Assembly (NCBI RefSeq): GCF_036203305.1
Contig: NZ_CP108131.1
Span: forward strand, 6,386,001 to 6,450,000
Direction: 5' to 3'
DNA length: 64,000 nucleotides
Origin: Streptomyces sp. NBC_00190
GTDB lineage: Bacteria; Actinomycetota; Actinomycetes; Streptomycetales; Streptomycetaceae
Of the stretch, positions 35,988-45,617 are shown one piece after another; the first letter of the stretch is position 1; every line of letters starts with the position of its first letter. The notes beneath the pieces were generated by a model. The model was not told where the DNA came from. It saw only the letters and a program-made list of their open reading frames with translations, and ran no database searches. The position numbers and the translations under genes are program-made.

Positions 35988-37070
35988 TCAGCGCCCGGTG
36001 CGCAGTCCGACGACCGCACCGCGGAACTCCAGGCTCCGGGAGGCCGCTTCGAGGATGTCCAGCACCTGCAGTCCGGCCCGGCCGTCGGTCAGCGCCGGCC
36101 GCCCCGTCCTGATCGCGGCGGCGAACTCCTCGACCATGCTGCGCAGGGCCTCCTTCTCGCCGAGCGCGGGCGCCACCATGTCGCCGCTCCGGTAGGAGAC
36201 GAGCATGTCGCGGCGCTCGTCGGCGCCGATCTCCTGCGGGGCGGTCAGGTCCACCCCGCGGTCGAACACCGCCACGCGCTGGGCCGGGTTGAGGTCGTCC
36301 CACACCAGGGTGCGCTTGGACCCGCCGACCATGGTGGTCCGTACCTTCGTCGGGGACAGCCAGTTGACGTGCACGTGCGCGATGGCGCCGGTGTTGAGCT
36401 GGAGCGTCAGGTAGGCCACGCAGGACTGCCCGGCCCCGATCGGGTCGGCTCCGTGCGCGGCCACCGCGACCGGCCGGACGTGGTCCGGGAGGATGAAGTC
36501 GAGGACCGAGAGGTCGTGCGGGGCCAGGTCCCACAGGACGTCGATGTCCTTCTGGACGAGCCCGAGGTTGATCCGGACCGAGTCGAAGAACTGGATGTCG
36601 CCGAGTTCGCCGGAGCGGACCATCTCCCGGATGCGGCCCACGGCCGGGGTGTAGCAGTACGTGTGGTCGCACATCAGCGTGAGACCGCGCTCCTCGGCCT
36701 CGGTCACCAGCCGCAGCCCGTCCTCGTACGTGGCGGCCAGCGGCTTCTCCACGAGGACGTGCTTTCCGGCGCGCAGGGCGGCCAGCGCCACGTCCAGATG
36801 CGTACCGGCGGGGGTGGCCACGGCGACCGCGTCGACGTCCGGGTCGGCGAGCACCTCCGCGTAGTCCGAGGTCGCCCGGACCGTCGAGTACCCGCCGAGC
36901 ACCTGCCGGGCCCGGTCCTCGTTCAGGTCGCAGAGCCAGCGGAGCCGGAACTCCGGCGTGGACTGGAAGTTGCGGACGAGATTGGGGCCCCAGTAGCCCG
37001 CGCCGACCACGGCGACGCCCAATGCCTCGGTGGCCCCCCGGCCGGCGACGTCCTTCGCAGTGTCCTTCAC
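35988..37070 (-). CDS. Gfo/Idh/MocA oxidoreductase, WbpB-like
   Basis: A 360-residue NAD-dependent sugar oxidoreductase. The Rossmann motif VVGAGYWGPNLVRNF, the family's GKHVLVEKPLAAT with its Lys, and DLAPHDLSVLDF are all present, and the C-terminal beta-sheet domain contains AIAHVHVNWLSPTKVR. In the WbpA-B-E route WbpB oxidises C3 of UDP-GlcNAcA to the keto form that the aminotransferase then aminates; the pathway partners in this locus support that reading. The chosen GTG (37070) has AAGGGG 5-6 nt upstream; a longer frame from GTG 37097 is possible. It is the promoter-proximal gene of the minus-strand operon. Confidence 0.88.
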   Translation of the reverse strand: MKDTAKDVAGRGATEALGVAVVGAGYWGPNLVRNFQSTPEFRLRWLCDLNEDRARQVLGGYSTVRATSDYAEVLADPDVDAVAVATPAGTHLDVALAALRAGKHVLVEKPLAATYEDGLRLVTEAEERGLTLMCDHTYCYTPAVGRIREMVRSGELGDIQFFDSVRINLGLVQKDIDVLWDLAPHDLSVLDFILPDHVRPVAVAAHGADPIGAGQSCVAYLTLQLNTGAIAHVHVNWLSPTKVRTTMVGGSKRTLVWDDLNPAQRVAVFDRGVDLTAPQEIGADERRDMLVSYRSGDMVAPALGEKEALRSMVEEFAAAIRTGRPALTDGRAGLQVLDILEAASRSLEFRGAVVGLRTGR

Positions 37071-37382
37071 AGCGTTCCCCTTCGCTCCGCGAAACACGCC
37101 GACTGGCGTGTCGACAACTCATGGCCGGGGCGCGTGTGATGGAGGGGAACGCCGTCGACGGCGGGCGGGACGCCCCCGCGTCCCATGCGTGACCCGCTCA
37201 ACGGTGATGGCCCCCCACAACCGATGCTCTGCGTAATGCGCGTACTTCAGCCCCCCGGCCGGCTGCGTGTTCCCCCAAGCAGCCGAACCCGTAACGACGG
37301 TCAATCTAGTCCACCGGGCGTACCCCCGGGGAGAGTTGACGGAATCGCCCGGCGCCGGTGTTCGAGCGTGCATACTGCCCGG
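37071..37382. other. 312-bp divergent regulatory region
   Basis: Region between the WbpB-like gene (minus) and a GT2 gene (plus). It contains the perfect inverted repeat ACACGCC-GACT-GGCGTGT (37094-37111), just upstream of the minus-strand start, a good operator candidate. GAGTTGACGGAATC (about 37332-37345) includes a TTGACG -35-like element for the forward direction but no well-spaced -10 is evident. The forward GTG (37383) has no ribosome site and follows CATACT at about 37371, so a leaderless mRNA is possible. No gene is seen. Confidence 0.5.
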
Positions 37383-38273
37383 GTGACCAGCATCGTGATA
37401 CCGGCCCACAACGAGGGCCGGGTCATCGGCCGCCTCCTCGACGCGCTCCTGGCCGACGCCTCCGCGCCCGGGCCCGACATCGTCGTCGTGTGCAACGGCT
37501 GTACGGACGACACCGCCGAGGTGGCGGCCGCGCGCGGCCCCCGTGTACGGGTGGTCGAGATCCCGACCCCCTCCAAGCACACGGCGCTCCGGGTCGGGGA
37601 CGAGCACGCGCGGGGCTACCCCCGCCTCTACGTCGACGCCGACGTCGTCGTCGGGGCCGCCGACGTACGGGCCCTGACCGGTGCGCTCGCCGGGAGCCCG
37701 GACCTGCTCGCCGCCGCCCCCGGCCGGGACATCCCGCTGACCGGCTGCGCATGGCCGGTCCGGGCGTACTACCGGGTGTGGCAGCGCTTGCCGGCCGTCC
37801 GCGAGGGCCTGTTCGGCCGGGGGGTCATCGCCGTGACCGAGCCGGGGCACGAACGGCTCGCCGCGCTGCCCCCGCTGATGGCCGACGACCTGGCCGCGTC
37901 GCTCGCCTTCGGGCCGGGGGAGCGCCTCGTGGTCGAGGCCGCCCGGGTCGTCGTCCATCCGCCGCGCACCTGGTCCGACCTCGTCCGGCGGCGGATCCGC
38001 GCGGCGACCTCCTCCGCCGAGTACGAGCGCTTCCAGGCCTCGCGACGGGCCGACGCCCCGGCGTCGCCGTCCGCCCCGTCCGCCCCGTCCGCGCCGTCCG
38101 CCCGCACCGGCACGGCCGATCTGCGCGCCCTGCTGCGGGCCCAACCGGGGCTGCTCCCGGGGGCGGTGGTCTTCGTCGTGGCGGCACTCGCCGCCCGCAG
38201 GGGTTCCCGCAAGGCCATCCGCGATCAGGACTTCTCCACCTGGCTGCGGGACGAGAGCAGCCGGCAGAACTGA
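37383..38273 (+). CDS. Family 2 glycosyltransferase with C-terminal membrane segment
   Basis: A 296-residue GT2 protein: VTSIVIPAHNEGRVIGRLLD opens the fold, followed by IVVVCNGCTDDTAEVA, the metal-site YVDADVVVG and a PLMADDLAASLAF segment. The linker contains repeated PSA units (PSAPSAPSAPSA), and near the end is a possible membrane helix (LLPGAVVFVVAALAARRG). The start GTG lacks a Shine-Dalgarno site, so translation may be leaderless. It is followed by an MFS gene and lies opposite the WbpB-led operon. Confidence 0.85.
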   Translation: MTSIVIPAHNEGRVIGRLLDALLADASAPGPDIVVVCNGCTDDTAEVAAARGPRVRVVEIPTPSKHTALRVGDEHARGYPRLYVDADVVVGAADVRALTGALAGSPDLLAAAPGRDIPLTGCAWPVRAYYRVWQRLPAVREGLFGRGVIAVTEPGHERLAALPPLMADDLAASLAFGPGERLVVEAARVVVHPPRTWSDLVRRRIRAATSSAEYERFQASRRADAPASPSAPSAPSAPSARTGTADLRALLRAQPGLLPGAVVFVVAALAARRGSRKAIRDQDFSTWLRDESSRQN

Positions 38274-38385
38274 GCCGGTGATCGGCCGGATCGCCGCGAA
38301 CCCACCACCGTTGGCCCGTACGACCACTATGTTTCCACTCGCACGTTCGAGTGTCCGAGACCGTCGCCACCGGGAGCGCCTGAGC

Positions 38386-39768
38386 ATGTACCTCGCGGAC
38401 CGCTCCGCCCCCGACGGGTCGAAGACCGCGCCGGACCGCGACAGCGTCCCCAAGCCTGGACGGACCCCCGCGGTCGCCTCCGCCGTCCTCGCGCTGGGTA
38501 CGGTCAGCATGATCACCGACATCTCCTCGGAGATGGTCACCGCCGTGCTGCCCCTGTACCTGGTCGCGGGTCTGGGCCTGAGCCCCCTCGGCTTCGGCGC
38601 GCTCGACGGCGTCTACAACGGGGTCAGCGCCCTGGTGCAGCTGACCGGCGGGCACCTCGCCGACCGGGTCCGCAACCACAAGCTGATCGCCGGCATCGGC
38701 TACGGCCTGTCCGCCCTGTGCAAGCCGCTGCTGCTGCTCGCCCACAGCCTGGGCCCGGTGGGTGTGGTCCTCGCCCTGGAACGCACCGGCAAGGGCCTGC
38801 GCACCGCGCCGCGCGACGCGCTGATCTCCCTGTCCACCCCGGCCGAGTTACAGGGGCGCGCCTTCGGTGTGCACCGGGCCATGGACACCACCGGGGCCCT
38901 GCTCGGCCCGCTCGCCGCCTTCCTCATCCTGAGCGCGGCGATCGACGGCTACGACGCGGTCTTCGGCGTCAGCGCGTGCGTCGCCGTACTCGGCGTCGTG
39001 GTGCTCGTGCTCTTCGTACCGTCCGGTGGCGGCGACGCCCCCCGGCCCCGGCCGAAAAAGGGCGGCGCCGGGGCGGAACCGGCCCCCGCGGGCCCGCGCG
39101 AGGCACTGGCCCTGCTGCGCCTGCCCCGGCTGCGCGCCCTGGCGGTCTGCGCCGCCCTGCTGGGCCTCACCACCGTCAGCGACGCCTTCGTCTACCTGCT
39201 GCTGCAGGAGCGCGCCGGCATCGGCGAGCGCTGGTTCCCGCTGCTGCCGCTGGGCACCGCCGCTGTATTCCTGCTGCTGGCCGTCCCGGCGGGAGCCCTC
39301 GCCGACCGGATCGGGCGGCGCACCGTGTTCCTCACCGGGCACGCCCTCCTGCTGGCCGGGTACGGACTGCTGCTGTGGGCCCCCGACTGGTCGGCCCTGC
39401 CCTACCTCGTCCTCGCGCTGCACGGCATGTTCTACGCCGCCACCGACGGAGTGCTGCCGGCGGCCGTCGCCGCCATCGTGCCCCGGCAGCTGCGGGCCAC
39501 CGGCCTCGCCCTGGTCGGCACCGGCCAGGCGCTGGCCCGCTTCGGCTGCTCGCTGGCCTTCGGCGGCGTGTGGACGCTCTGGGGCGCCGCGCCGGCCCTG
39601 TCCCTCGCCGCGGCGGGCCTGCTCTGCTGCGCGGCCGTCGCCGGCTTCGTACTGCGACCCGACCGACCCGACCCGGACGGCACCGCCCCCGGCCCGGCCG
39701 GCCCGACCGGCCCGAAGGACCCGACGGACCCGACCGACCCGATCCCACGCCCGCGAGGAACCCGATGA
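38386..39768 (+). CDS. MFS transporter with a TTA codon
   Basis: A 460-residue, 12-helix major facilitator. The N-terminal half shows TDISSEMVTAVLPLYL and the loop GGHLADRVRNHK; a second half has PAGALADRIGRRTVF, the MFS loop 8-9 motif, and a Pro/Asp/Gly-repeat tail (GPTGPKDPTDPTDP). Export of a metabolite, sugar or drug is possible; the substrate is unknown. The ATG at 38386 has GGGAG about 10 nt upstream, in preference to 38278. Codon 155 is TTA (38848-38850), implying bldA dependence. The stop overlaps the next ATG. Confidence 0.87.
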   Translation: MYLADRSAPDGSKTAPDRDSVPKPGRTPAVASAVLALGTVSMITDISSEMVTAVLPLYLVAGLGLSPLGFGALDGVYNGVSALVQLTGGHLADRVRNHKLIAGIGYGLSALCKPLLLLAHSLGPVGVVLALERTGKGLRTAPRDALISLSTPAELQGRAFGVHRAMDTTGALLGPLAAFLILSAAIDGYDAVFGVSACVAVLGVVVLVLFVPSGGGDAPRPRPKKGGAGAEPAPAGPREALALLRLPRLRALAVCAALLGLTTVSDAFVYLLLQERAGIGERWFPLLPLGTAAVFLLLAVPAGALADRIGRRTVFLTGHALLLAGYGLLLWAPDWSALPYLVLALHGMFYAATDGVLPAAVAAIVPRQLRATGLALVGTGQALARFGCSLAFGGVWTLWGAAPALSLAAAGLLCCAAVAGFVLRPDRPDPDGTAPGPAGPTGPKDPTDPTDPIPRPRGTR

Positions 39769-40778
39769 CGCTGTCACGCCGCCTGCTCGTACTCACCGCG
39801 GCCGTGCTGCTCCTCGGGGGTCTCGCCGCCGCACTGGTACTGCGTGCCGCCGCGCGCGGCGAGGCTCCGCGGCCGGGCGGCCCGGCCGTCGCGGCGGGCA
39901 GCGTCACCCTCGGCCCGCAGGACCGGCTGGCCTTCCTGGGCAGCGCGCCGGGCCCGCACCGCGGCGCCCTCGCCTCGGTCCCGGCCGGGACCCCGCAGGC
40001 CGCGCGCACCGTCTCCGACCTCACCTGCCAACGCTTCTACGCCGCCGCGGGCACCGGTGTGTGCCTGCGCTCCACGCCGGGCGCGCTCGCCCAGGACAAC
40101 CGGGCCCTGATCGTCGACGCCGACCTGCGCACGCTGCGCAGCTTCCCCCTCGCCGGCGCGCCCAGCCGGGCCCGCGTCTCGCCCAGCGGCCGGTTCGCCG
40201 CCTGGACCGTCTTCGTCGCCGGAGAGTCGTACGGCGCCGCCTTCTTCTCCACCCGTACGGCGATCGCGGACATCCGCAGCGGAGCCCTCGAACCCGACCT
40301 GGAGAAGTTCACCATCCTCATGGACGGCCGGGAGTACAAATCCGGGGACGTGAACTACTGGGGTGTCACCTTCTCCAAGGACGACGACACCTTCTACGCC
40401 ACCCTGGCCACCGCGGGACAGACCCACCTGGTCAAGGGCTCGATATCCCGGCGTACGGTCACCACCCTCGCGCAGAACGTCGAGTGCCCGTCCCTGTCCC
40501 CGGACGAGACCCGGATCGCGTACAAGAAGCGGGTGCAGCGCGGCGCGTCGCTGTGGCGCGAACACGTCATGGACCTGGCCACGCTCCGCGAGCACCCGCT
40601 CGCGGAGAAGCACAGCGTGGACGACCAGGCCGTCTGGCTGGACGACCGGACCCTCGCCTACGGCCTCCCGGCCGAGGGAGCCCCCGACACCACGGACCTG
40701 TGGACGGTCCCCGCCGACGGCAGCGGCACGCCCCACCTGCTGGCACCGGGGGCATCCTCCCCGTCCCGCCTCGGCTGA
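39765..40778 (+). CDS. Membrane-anchored TolB-like beta-propeller protein
   Basis: A 337-residue protein with a signal-anchor or signal peptide (LLVLTAAVLLLGGLAAALVL) and an extracellular beta-propeller. PD40-type repeats are visible: RVSPSGRFAAWTVF, VTFSKDDDTFYATL, SLSPDETRIAYKKR and DDQAVWLDDRTLAYGL. TolB-like propellers bind partner proteins or ligands at the envelope. It overlaps the MFS gene by ATGA and has GAGGAA 5 nt before its ATG, so the two are co-expressed, and the propeller may assist the transporter. No enzymatic motif is seen. Confidence 0.83.
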   Translation: MTLSRRLLVLTAAVLLLGGLAAALVLRAAARGEAPRPGGPAVAAGSVTLGPQDRLAFLGSAPGPHRGALASVPAGTPQAARTVSDLTCQRFYAAAGTGVCLRSTPGALAQDNRALIVDADLRTLRSFPLAGAPSRARVSPSGRFAAWTVFVAGESYGAAFFSTRTAIADIRSGALEPDLEKFTILMDGREYKSGDVNYWGVTFSKDDDTFYATLATAGQTHLVKGSISRRTVTTLAQNVECPSLSPDETRIAYKKRVQRGASLWREHVMDLATLREHPLAEKHSVDDQAVWLDDRTLAYGLPAEGAPDTTDLWTVPADGSGTPHLLAPGASSPSRLG

Positions 40779-40878
40779 TCTTGGTCCACTTCGTGACAAG
40801 AGTTACATCCGCCCCCGAATGCCCCACTTTCGATGAATCATTATTTCCCGGAATCGTCGTATACAGGCCGGGAGAGAC
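40779..40878 (+). promoter_or_regulatory. Candidate promoter of the VanW gene
   Basis: 100-nt AT-richer gap. TATACA at 40860-40865 could be a -10 element, but a transcript starting there would leave only about 10 nt of leader before the ATG at 40879. No good -35 at 17 nt is seen. GGAGAG precedes the start closely. Confidence 0.3.
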
Positions 40879-42675
40879 ATGGGACGCGCGGGCAGCTGGA
40901 TGAGTGACTGGCGGATCGCTCTGCCGGTGGCAGGCGGAGCCGTCGTACTCGGACTGGGCGGCCTCTACGTCACCGGTCTCGTGGCCGGTGGCGACATCGA
41001 GGCCGGCACCCGGGTCCATGGGGTGGACATCGGCGGGATGAGCAGGGCGCAGGCACGTCAGGCGCTGACCCGGGAGCTCGGCCCCACCGCCGCGGCGCCG
41101 GTCGCGATGAAGATCGGCGAACGCGTCGAGAAGGCCGATCCGGCCGAGCTCGGGCTGTCCCTCGACACCGCCGCGACCGTCGACCGCGCCGCACGCAAGG
41201 GCTACGGCCCCGTCACCGTCATCGGCGGTCTCTTCGCCTCCGGCAGCAGGGACATCGAGCCCGTGGTCCGCGTGGACGAGGCGACCGGCCGCGCCGCGGT
41301 CGACCGGATCGGCCGGGCCGCCGGGCAGCAGGTCCGCGACGGATCGATCGCGTTCGAGAAGGGCACGGCGAAGGCCGTCGCCCCGCTGTCCGGCGTCTCC
41401 CTCGTCGGGGACCGCGCCGTCGACACCCTCCGTGACGCGTACCTGCGGGCGGGCGCCGGCCCCGTCGTGATGCCGGTCGAGCAGACCCAGCCGCGCGTGG
41501 GCGCCGAGGAGACCGGACGGGCCATGCGGCAGTTCGCGGAGCCGGCGATGTCGGGGCCCGTCACGCTCACCGTCGCCGACAGGCGGATATCCATAAGCCC
41601 CGCCGTCCTCGGCAAGCACCTGGCGATGAACTCCGACGACCAGGGCCGCCTCGTGCCGTCCCTCGACTCCAAGGGCCTGCTCACCGACCCCGCGGTGGCC
41701 CGCCCGGTCGAGGACGCCACCCAGGCCCCGCGCGACGCCGCGCTCGGCCTCGCCGCGGACGGCCGCGTGGTCCTCGGGGACCACGGCCGTACGGGACGCC
41801 AGGTCACGGACGCGGCGCTCGGCCGGGCCGTGCTGCCGCTGCTGACCCGCACGGGCGCGTCCCGCAGCGCCGAGGTCGCCACCGTGGCGGTCCAGCCGGA
41901 TCTCACGAGCGCCGAGGCCCGGCGGCTCGGCATCAAGGAGAAGGTCTCCTCCTTCACCGTCGCCTTCCCGGCCGCTCCGTACCGCACCACCAACATCGGC
42001 CGCGCCGTGCAGCTCATCAACGGCTCCGTGGTCCTTCCGGGGCAGGAGTGGAGCTTCAACCGGACGGTCGGCGAGCGCACCCCGGAGAACGGCTTCGTCG
42101 ACGGCATCATGATCAATGACGGCCAGTACGTGAAATCGCCCGGCGGAGGGGTCTCTGCCGTCGCCACCACCATGTACAACGCCATGTTCTTCGCCGGCCT
42201 GAAGCCCGTCGAGCACGGAGCCCATTCCTTCTACATCGAGCGCTACCCCGAAGGCCGCGAGGCCACCGTCGCGTGGGGCACCCTCGACCTGCGCTGGATC
42301 AACGACTCCGGGCACCCCCTCTACATCCAGGCCGAGTCCACCGACACGTCGCTGACCATCACCCTCCTCGGCACGAAGAAGTACGACGAGGTCAAGGCGA
42401 CCAAGGGGCCGCGCACCAACATCACGCCGCCCGGCAAGCGGACGGGCAGCGGACCGACGTGCGAGGTCCAGACCCCGCTCGAAGGCTTCGACGTGTCCGT
42501 CGGCCGTGTCTTCGTCCAGGGCGGCCGGGAGGTCAAGCGTGAGGAGTTCAAGACCCACTACACGCCGCGCGACGAGGTCACCTGCACCCCGGAGGGCGCG
42601 CAGACCCCCAAGACCGGAGAAGCCCCGAAGGCCGGGGAGACCCCGCAGACCGGCCGGACGGGCGTGAAGGTGTGA
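40879..42675 (+). CDS. VanW-family cell-envelope protein
   Basis: A 598-residue envelope protein with one N-terminal membrane helix (ALPVAGGAVVLGLGGLYVTG) and an external part. Two peptidoglycan-binding-4-like units (GVDIGGMSRAQARQALTREL) are followed by the VanW domain from about residue 360, including VQLINGSVVLPGQEWSFNRT, GVSAVATTMYNAMFFAGL and EGREATVAWG. The C-terminus is a G5-like/beta domain and a Lys/Thr/Pro repeat (TPKTGEAPKAGETPQTG). VanW is associated with glycopeptide-resistance loci but its biochemistry is unknown; related proteins act in cell-wall or polymer anchoring. It stands alone between the TolB-like gene and the SpoIIE gene. Confidence 0.9.
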   Translation: MGRAGSWMSDWRIALPVAGGAVVLGLGGLYVTGLVAGGDIEAGTRVHGVDIGGMSRAQARQALTRELGPTAAAPVAMKIGERVEKADPAELGLSLDTAATVDRAARKGYGPVTVIGGLFASGSRDIEPVVRVDEATGRAAVDRIGRAAGQQVRDGSIAFEKGTAKAVAPLSGVSLVGDRAVDTLRDAYLRAGAGPVVMPVEQTQPRVGAEETGRAMRQFAEPAMSGPVTLTVADRRISISPAVLGKHLAMNSDDQGRLVPSLDSKGLLTDPAVARPVEDATQAPRDAALGLAADGRVVLGDHGRTGRQVTDAALGRAVLPLLTRTGASRSAEVATVAVQPDLTSAEARRLGIKEKVSSFTVAFPAAPYRTTNIGRAVQLINGSVVLPGQEWSFNRTVGERTPENGFVDGIMINDGQYVKSPGGGVSAVATTMYNAMFFAGLKPVEHGAHSFYIERYPEGREATVAWGTLDLRWINDSGHPLYIQAESTDTSLTITLLGTKKYDEVKATKGPRTNITPPGKRTGSGPTCEVQTPLEGFDVSVGRVFVQGGREVKREEFKTHYTPRDEVTCTPEGAQTPKTGEAPKAGETPQTGRTGVKV

Positions 42676-42702
42676 GCCGACGGGTGACCGTCCGGGTGCG
42701 AA

Positions 42703-45474
42703 GTGTGCCGAACGGGAGCTTTGGGAGCCCGGAAGTGCTACAAATGGGTTCGTGACCATTCCTCGCCACCCGTGCCGGGCACGTCGGTGCGGTCACTCCT
42801 AGGCAGCAAGTTCAGGAGCGTCGCCGGACAGGTCTTCGTCCTCCAGGTGGCGATCGTGGTGTTGCTCGCCGCCAGCGCCCTCCTGGCCCTGGTGCTCCAG
42901 TCGCGGCACGACATCGACCGGGAGGCACGCAACCGGTCGGTCTCCGTCGCGCAGACCTTCGCCCACCAGCTCGGTCTGCAGGACGCGCTGAAGACGCCCA
43001 ACCCGTCCTCCGTCCTGCAGCCACTCGCCGAGACGACGCGCAAGGCCGCCGGCGTGGACTTCATCGTGGTGATGGACACCCACGGCATCCGGTACAGCCA
43101 TCCCCAGCCGGAGCGCATCGGACAGCGGTTCGTCGGCACCATCGAGCCCTCCCTGGCCGGACACACCTACACCGAGAGCGTGGACGGCCCGCTCGGCAAG
43201 GAGATCCAGGCGGTCGTGCCGGTCACCGCGCCCGACGGCAAGGTCGTCGGCCTGGTGTCGGCGGGCCTGACGGTGAAGAACGTGACCGGTGTCGTCGACC
43301 GCCAGCTCCCCGTCATCCTGCTGGCCATCGCGGCCGGCGTGGCCCTGGCCACCGCCGGCACGGCACTGATCAGCAGACGGCTGCGCCGCCAGACCCACGG
43401 GCTGGGCACGCAGGAGATGACCCGCATGTACGAGCACCACGACGCGGTGCTCCACGCCGTCCGCGAAGGGGTGCTGATCACCGACGGTGAAGGGCGGCTG
43501 CTGCTGGCGAACGACGAGGCCAAACGGCTGCTCGGCCTGCCGGAGGACGCCGAGGGACGCCGCATCGGGGACGTACCGGGCCTGGACCGCCCCATGGCCG
43601 ACCTGCTGCTGTCCGGCAGGGAGGCCACCGACGAGGTGCTGGAGAGCGGAGACCGGCTGCTCGTGGTCAACCAGCGGTCCACCCACCCCGGCGGCCGTCC
43701 GGAGGGCTGCGCGGTCACCATCCGCGACTCCACCGAGATGCAGGTCCTCACCAGCCGGGCCGAGACGGCCCGCAGACGCCTCAAGCTCCTGTACGACGCG
43801 GGTGGCGACATCGGCACCTCCCTCGACGTGGTGCAGACGGCCGAGGAACTCGCCTCCGTCGCCGTCCCCCGCTTCGCGGACTTCTGCACCGTCGACCTGG
43901 CCGACCCGGTGCTCGGTGGCGACGAACCCGGCCAGGTCACCGACATGCGGCGCACGGCGGTCAGCGGCATCCGCTCCGACCACCCGCTCTACCCCCTCGG
44001 CCGGCTGATCGACTTCCTGCCGTCCACCCCGCAGGCACGCGGTTACGGCACCGGACAGGCGGAACTGGTCCCCGACCTGTCCGACGCGCCGGGCTGGGTC
44101 GCCCAGGACCCGCCGCGCGCCCGGGCCATCCTCGACTACGGGATCCACTCGCTCATCGCGGCGCCGCTCAGGGCCCGGGGCGTCGTGCTCGGCGTGGTCA
44201 ACTTCTGGCGGTCGGAGAAACCGGAGCCCTTCGACGAGGACGAGCTGTCGCTGGCCGAGGAACTCGTCGCCCGCGCGGCGGTCAGCATGGACAACGCCCG
44301 CCGCTACACCCGCGAGCACGCCCTCGCGGAAACGCTCCAGCGCAGCCTGCTGCCGCGCGCCCTGCCCGAACAGAGCGCCGTGGACGTGGCGCACTTCTAC
44401 CTGCCCGCGCAGTCCGGAGTGGGCGGCGACTGGTTCGACGTGATCCCGCTGCCCGGCAGCCGGGTCGCGCTGGTCGTCGGAGACGTCGTCGGGCACGGCC
44501 TGCACGCCGCGGCCACCATGGGGCGGCTCCGTACCGCGGTCCACAACTTCTCCTCGCTCGACCTGCCGCCCGACGAGATCCTCGCCCGCCTCGACGACCT
44601 CGTACAGCGCATCGACCACGACGCGGTCAGCGACGGCGTGACCGGCGGCGTACTGGGCGCGACCTGCCTGTACGCCATCTACGACCCGGTGTCCCAGCGC
44701 TGCACCGTGGCGCGGGCGGGCCACCTGCCGCCCCTGCTGGTCGCTCCCGACGGCACGACGGAGATCATGGAACTGCCGGCCGGACCCCCGCTGGGGCTGG
44801 GCGGCATGCCGTTCGAAACCGCGGAGTTCCACCTGACCGAAGGGAGCCAGCTCGTCCTCTACACCGACGGGCTGGTCGAGGAGCGGACCCGGGACATCGG
44901 AGAGGGGCTGGAGCTGCTGCGCGGGGCGCTGAGCCATCCCGACCGGGACCCGCAGGAAAGCTGCCGGGCCGTGCTCGACCTCCTGCTGCCGACCCGGCCG
45001 GCCGACGACGTGGCGCTGCTCATCGCGAGGACGCGCACCCTCGGTGAGGACCGCGTCGCGCAGTGGGACGTGCCGTACGAGCCGAGCGCGGTCGGCGCGG
45101 TACGGAAGGCGGCGGCGGAGAAGCTCGAAGAGTGGGGCCTGACGGAACTCGTCTTCGCCACCGAGCTGATCCTCAGCGAACTGGTCACCAACGCCGTGCG
45201 GCACGGCAGCGCTCCGGTACGGGTGCGGATGCTGCACGACCACGCCCTGACCTGCGAGGTGTGGGACGGCACCAGCACCGCCCCGCACCTGCGGTACGCC
45301 GCCACCACGGACGAGGGAGGGCGCGGACTGTTCCTGGTGGCGCAGCTCAGCGAGCACTGGGGCGTCAGATACACGCCCGACGGCAAGGTCATCTGGGCGG
45401 AGCAGGCACTGCCCGGTTCCTCCGACGGCGCGGAACCCGACCTCTCGGCCTTCCTGGACGTGGACCCCCTCTGA
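42703..45474 (+). CDS. Sensor SpoIIE-family PP2C phosphatase with anti-sigma kinase domain
   Basis: A 923-residue integrated stress-signalling protein. Order: membrane helix ([17 protein letters not shown]), extracytoplasmic PDC/Cache sensor ([20 protein letters not shown]), second helix, PAS ([20 protein letters not shown]), GAF, the SpoIIE phosphatase with [32 protein letters not shown] and [15 protein letters not shown], and a C-terminal HATPase domain with [19 protein letters not shown]. The metal-binding Asp residues and the N-box are present. Such proteins dephosphorylate anti-sigma antagonists and may also bind the anti-sigma target. The start is uncertain: GTG 42703, 42772 or 42787 all fit, none with a strong ribosome site. 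Confidence 0.9.
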   Translation: MCRTGALGARKCYKWVRDHSSPPVPGTSVRSLLGSKFRSVAGQVFVLQVAIVVLLAASALLALVLQSRHDIDREARNRSVSVAQTFAHQLGLQDALKTPNPSSVLQPLAETTRKAAGVDFIVVMDTHGIRYSHPQPERIGQRFVGTIEPSLAGHTYTESVDGPLGKEIQAVVPVTAPDGKVVGLVSAGLTVKNVTGVVDRQLPVILLAIAAGVALATAGTALISRRLRRQTHGLGTQEMTRMYEHHDAVLHAVREGVLITDGEGRLLLANDEAKRLLGLPEDAEGRRIGDVPGLDRPMADLLLSGREATDEVLESGDRLLVVNQRSTHPGGRPEGCAVTIRDSTEMQVLTSRAETARRRLKLLYDAGGDIGTSLDVVQTAEELASVAVPRFADFCTVDLADPVLGGDEPGQVTDMRRTAVSGIRSDHPLYPLGRLIDFLPSTPQARGYGTGQAELVPDLSDAPGWVAQDPPRARAILDYGIHSLIAAPLRARGVVLGVVNFWRSEKPEPFDEDELSLAEELVARAAVSMDNARRYTREHALAETLQRSLLPRALPEQSAVDVAHFYLPAQSGVGGDWFDVIPLPGSRVALVVGDVVGHGLHAAATMGRLRTAVHNFSSLDLPPDEILARLDDLVQRIDHDAVSDGVTGGVLGATCLYAIYDPVSQRCTVARAGHLPPLLVAPDGTTEIMELPAGPPLGLGGMPFETAEFHLTEGSQLVLYTDGLVEERTRDIGEGLELLRGALSHPDRDPQESCRAVLDLLLPTRPADDVALLIARTRTLGEDRVAQWDVPYEPSAVGAVRKAAAEKLEEWGLTELVFATELILSELVTNAVRHGSAPVRVRMLHDHALTCEVWDGTSTAPHLRYAATTDEGGRGLFLVAQLSEHWGVRYTPDGKVIWAEQALPGSSDGAEPDLSAFLDVDPL

Positions 45475-45617
45475 CGGCGTGCTCCCGCGGCCCGCCGCCA
45501 GCCGTACGAAACCCAGTTCGTCAGCGCAGGGCGGTCCGCGACCCACGTCCGGGTGGTTGTTCGCCCGCCCACCGTTTTTTGATCGTCCGGGCCCGGGCGG
45601 GCGGCAAGAGTTGCCCC

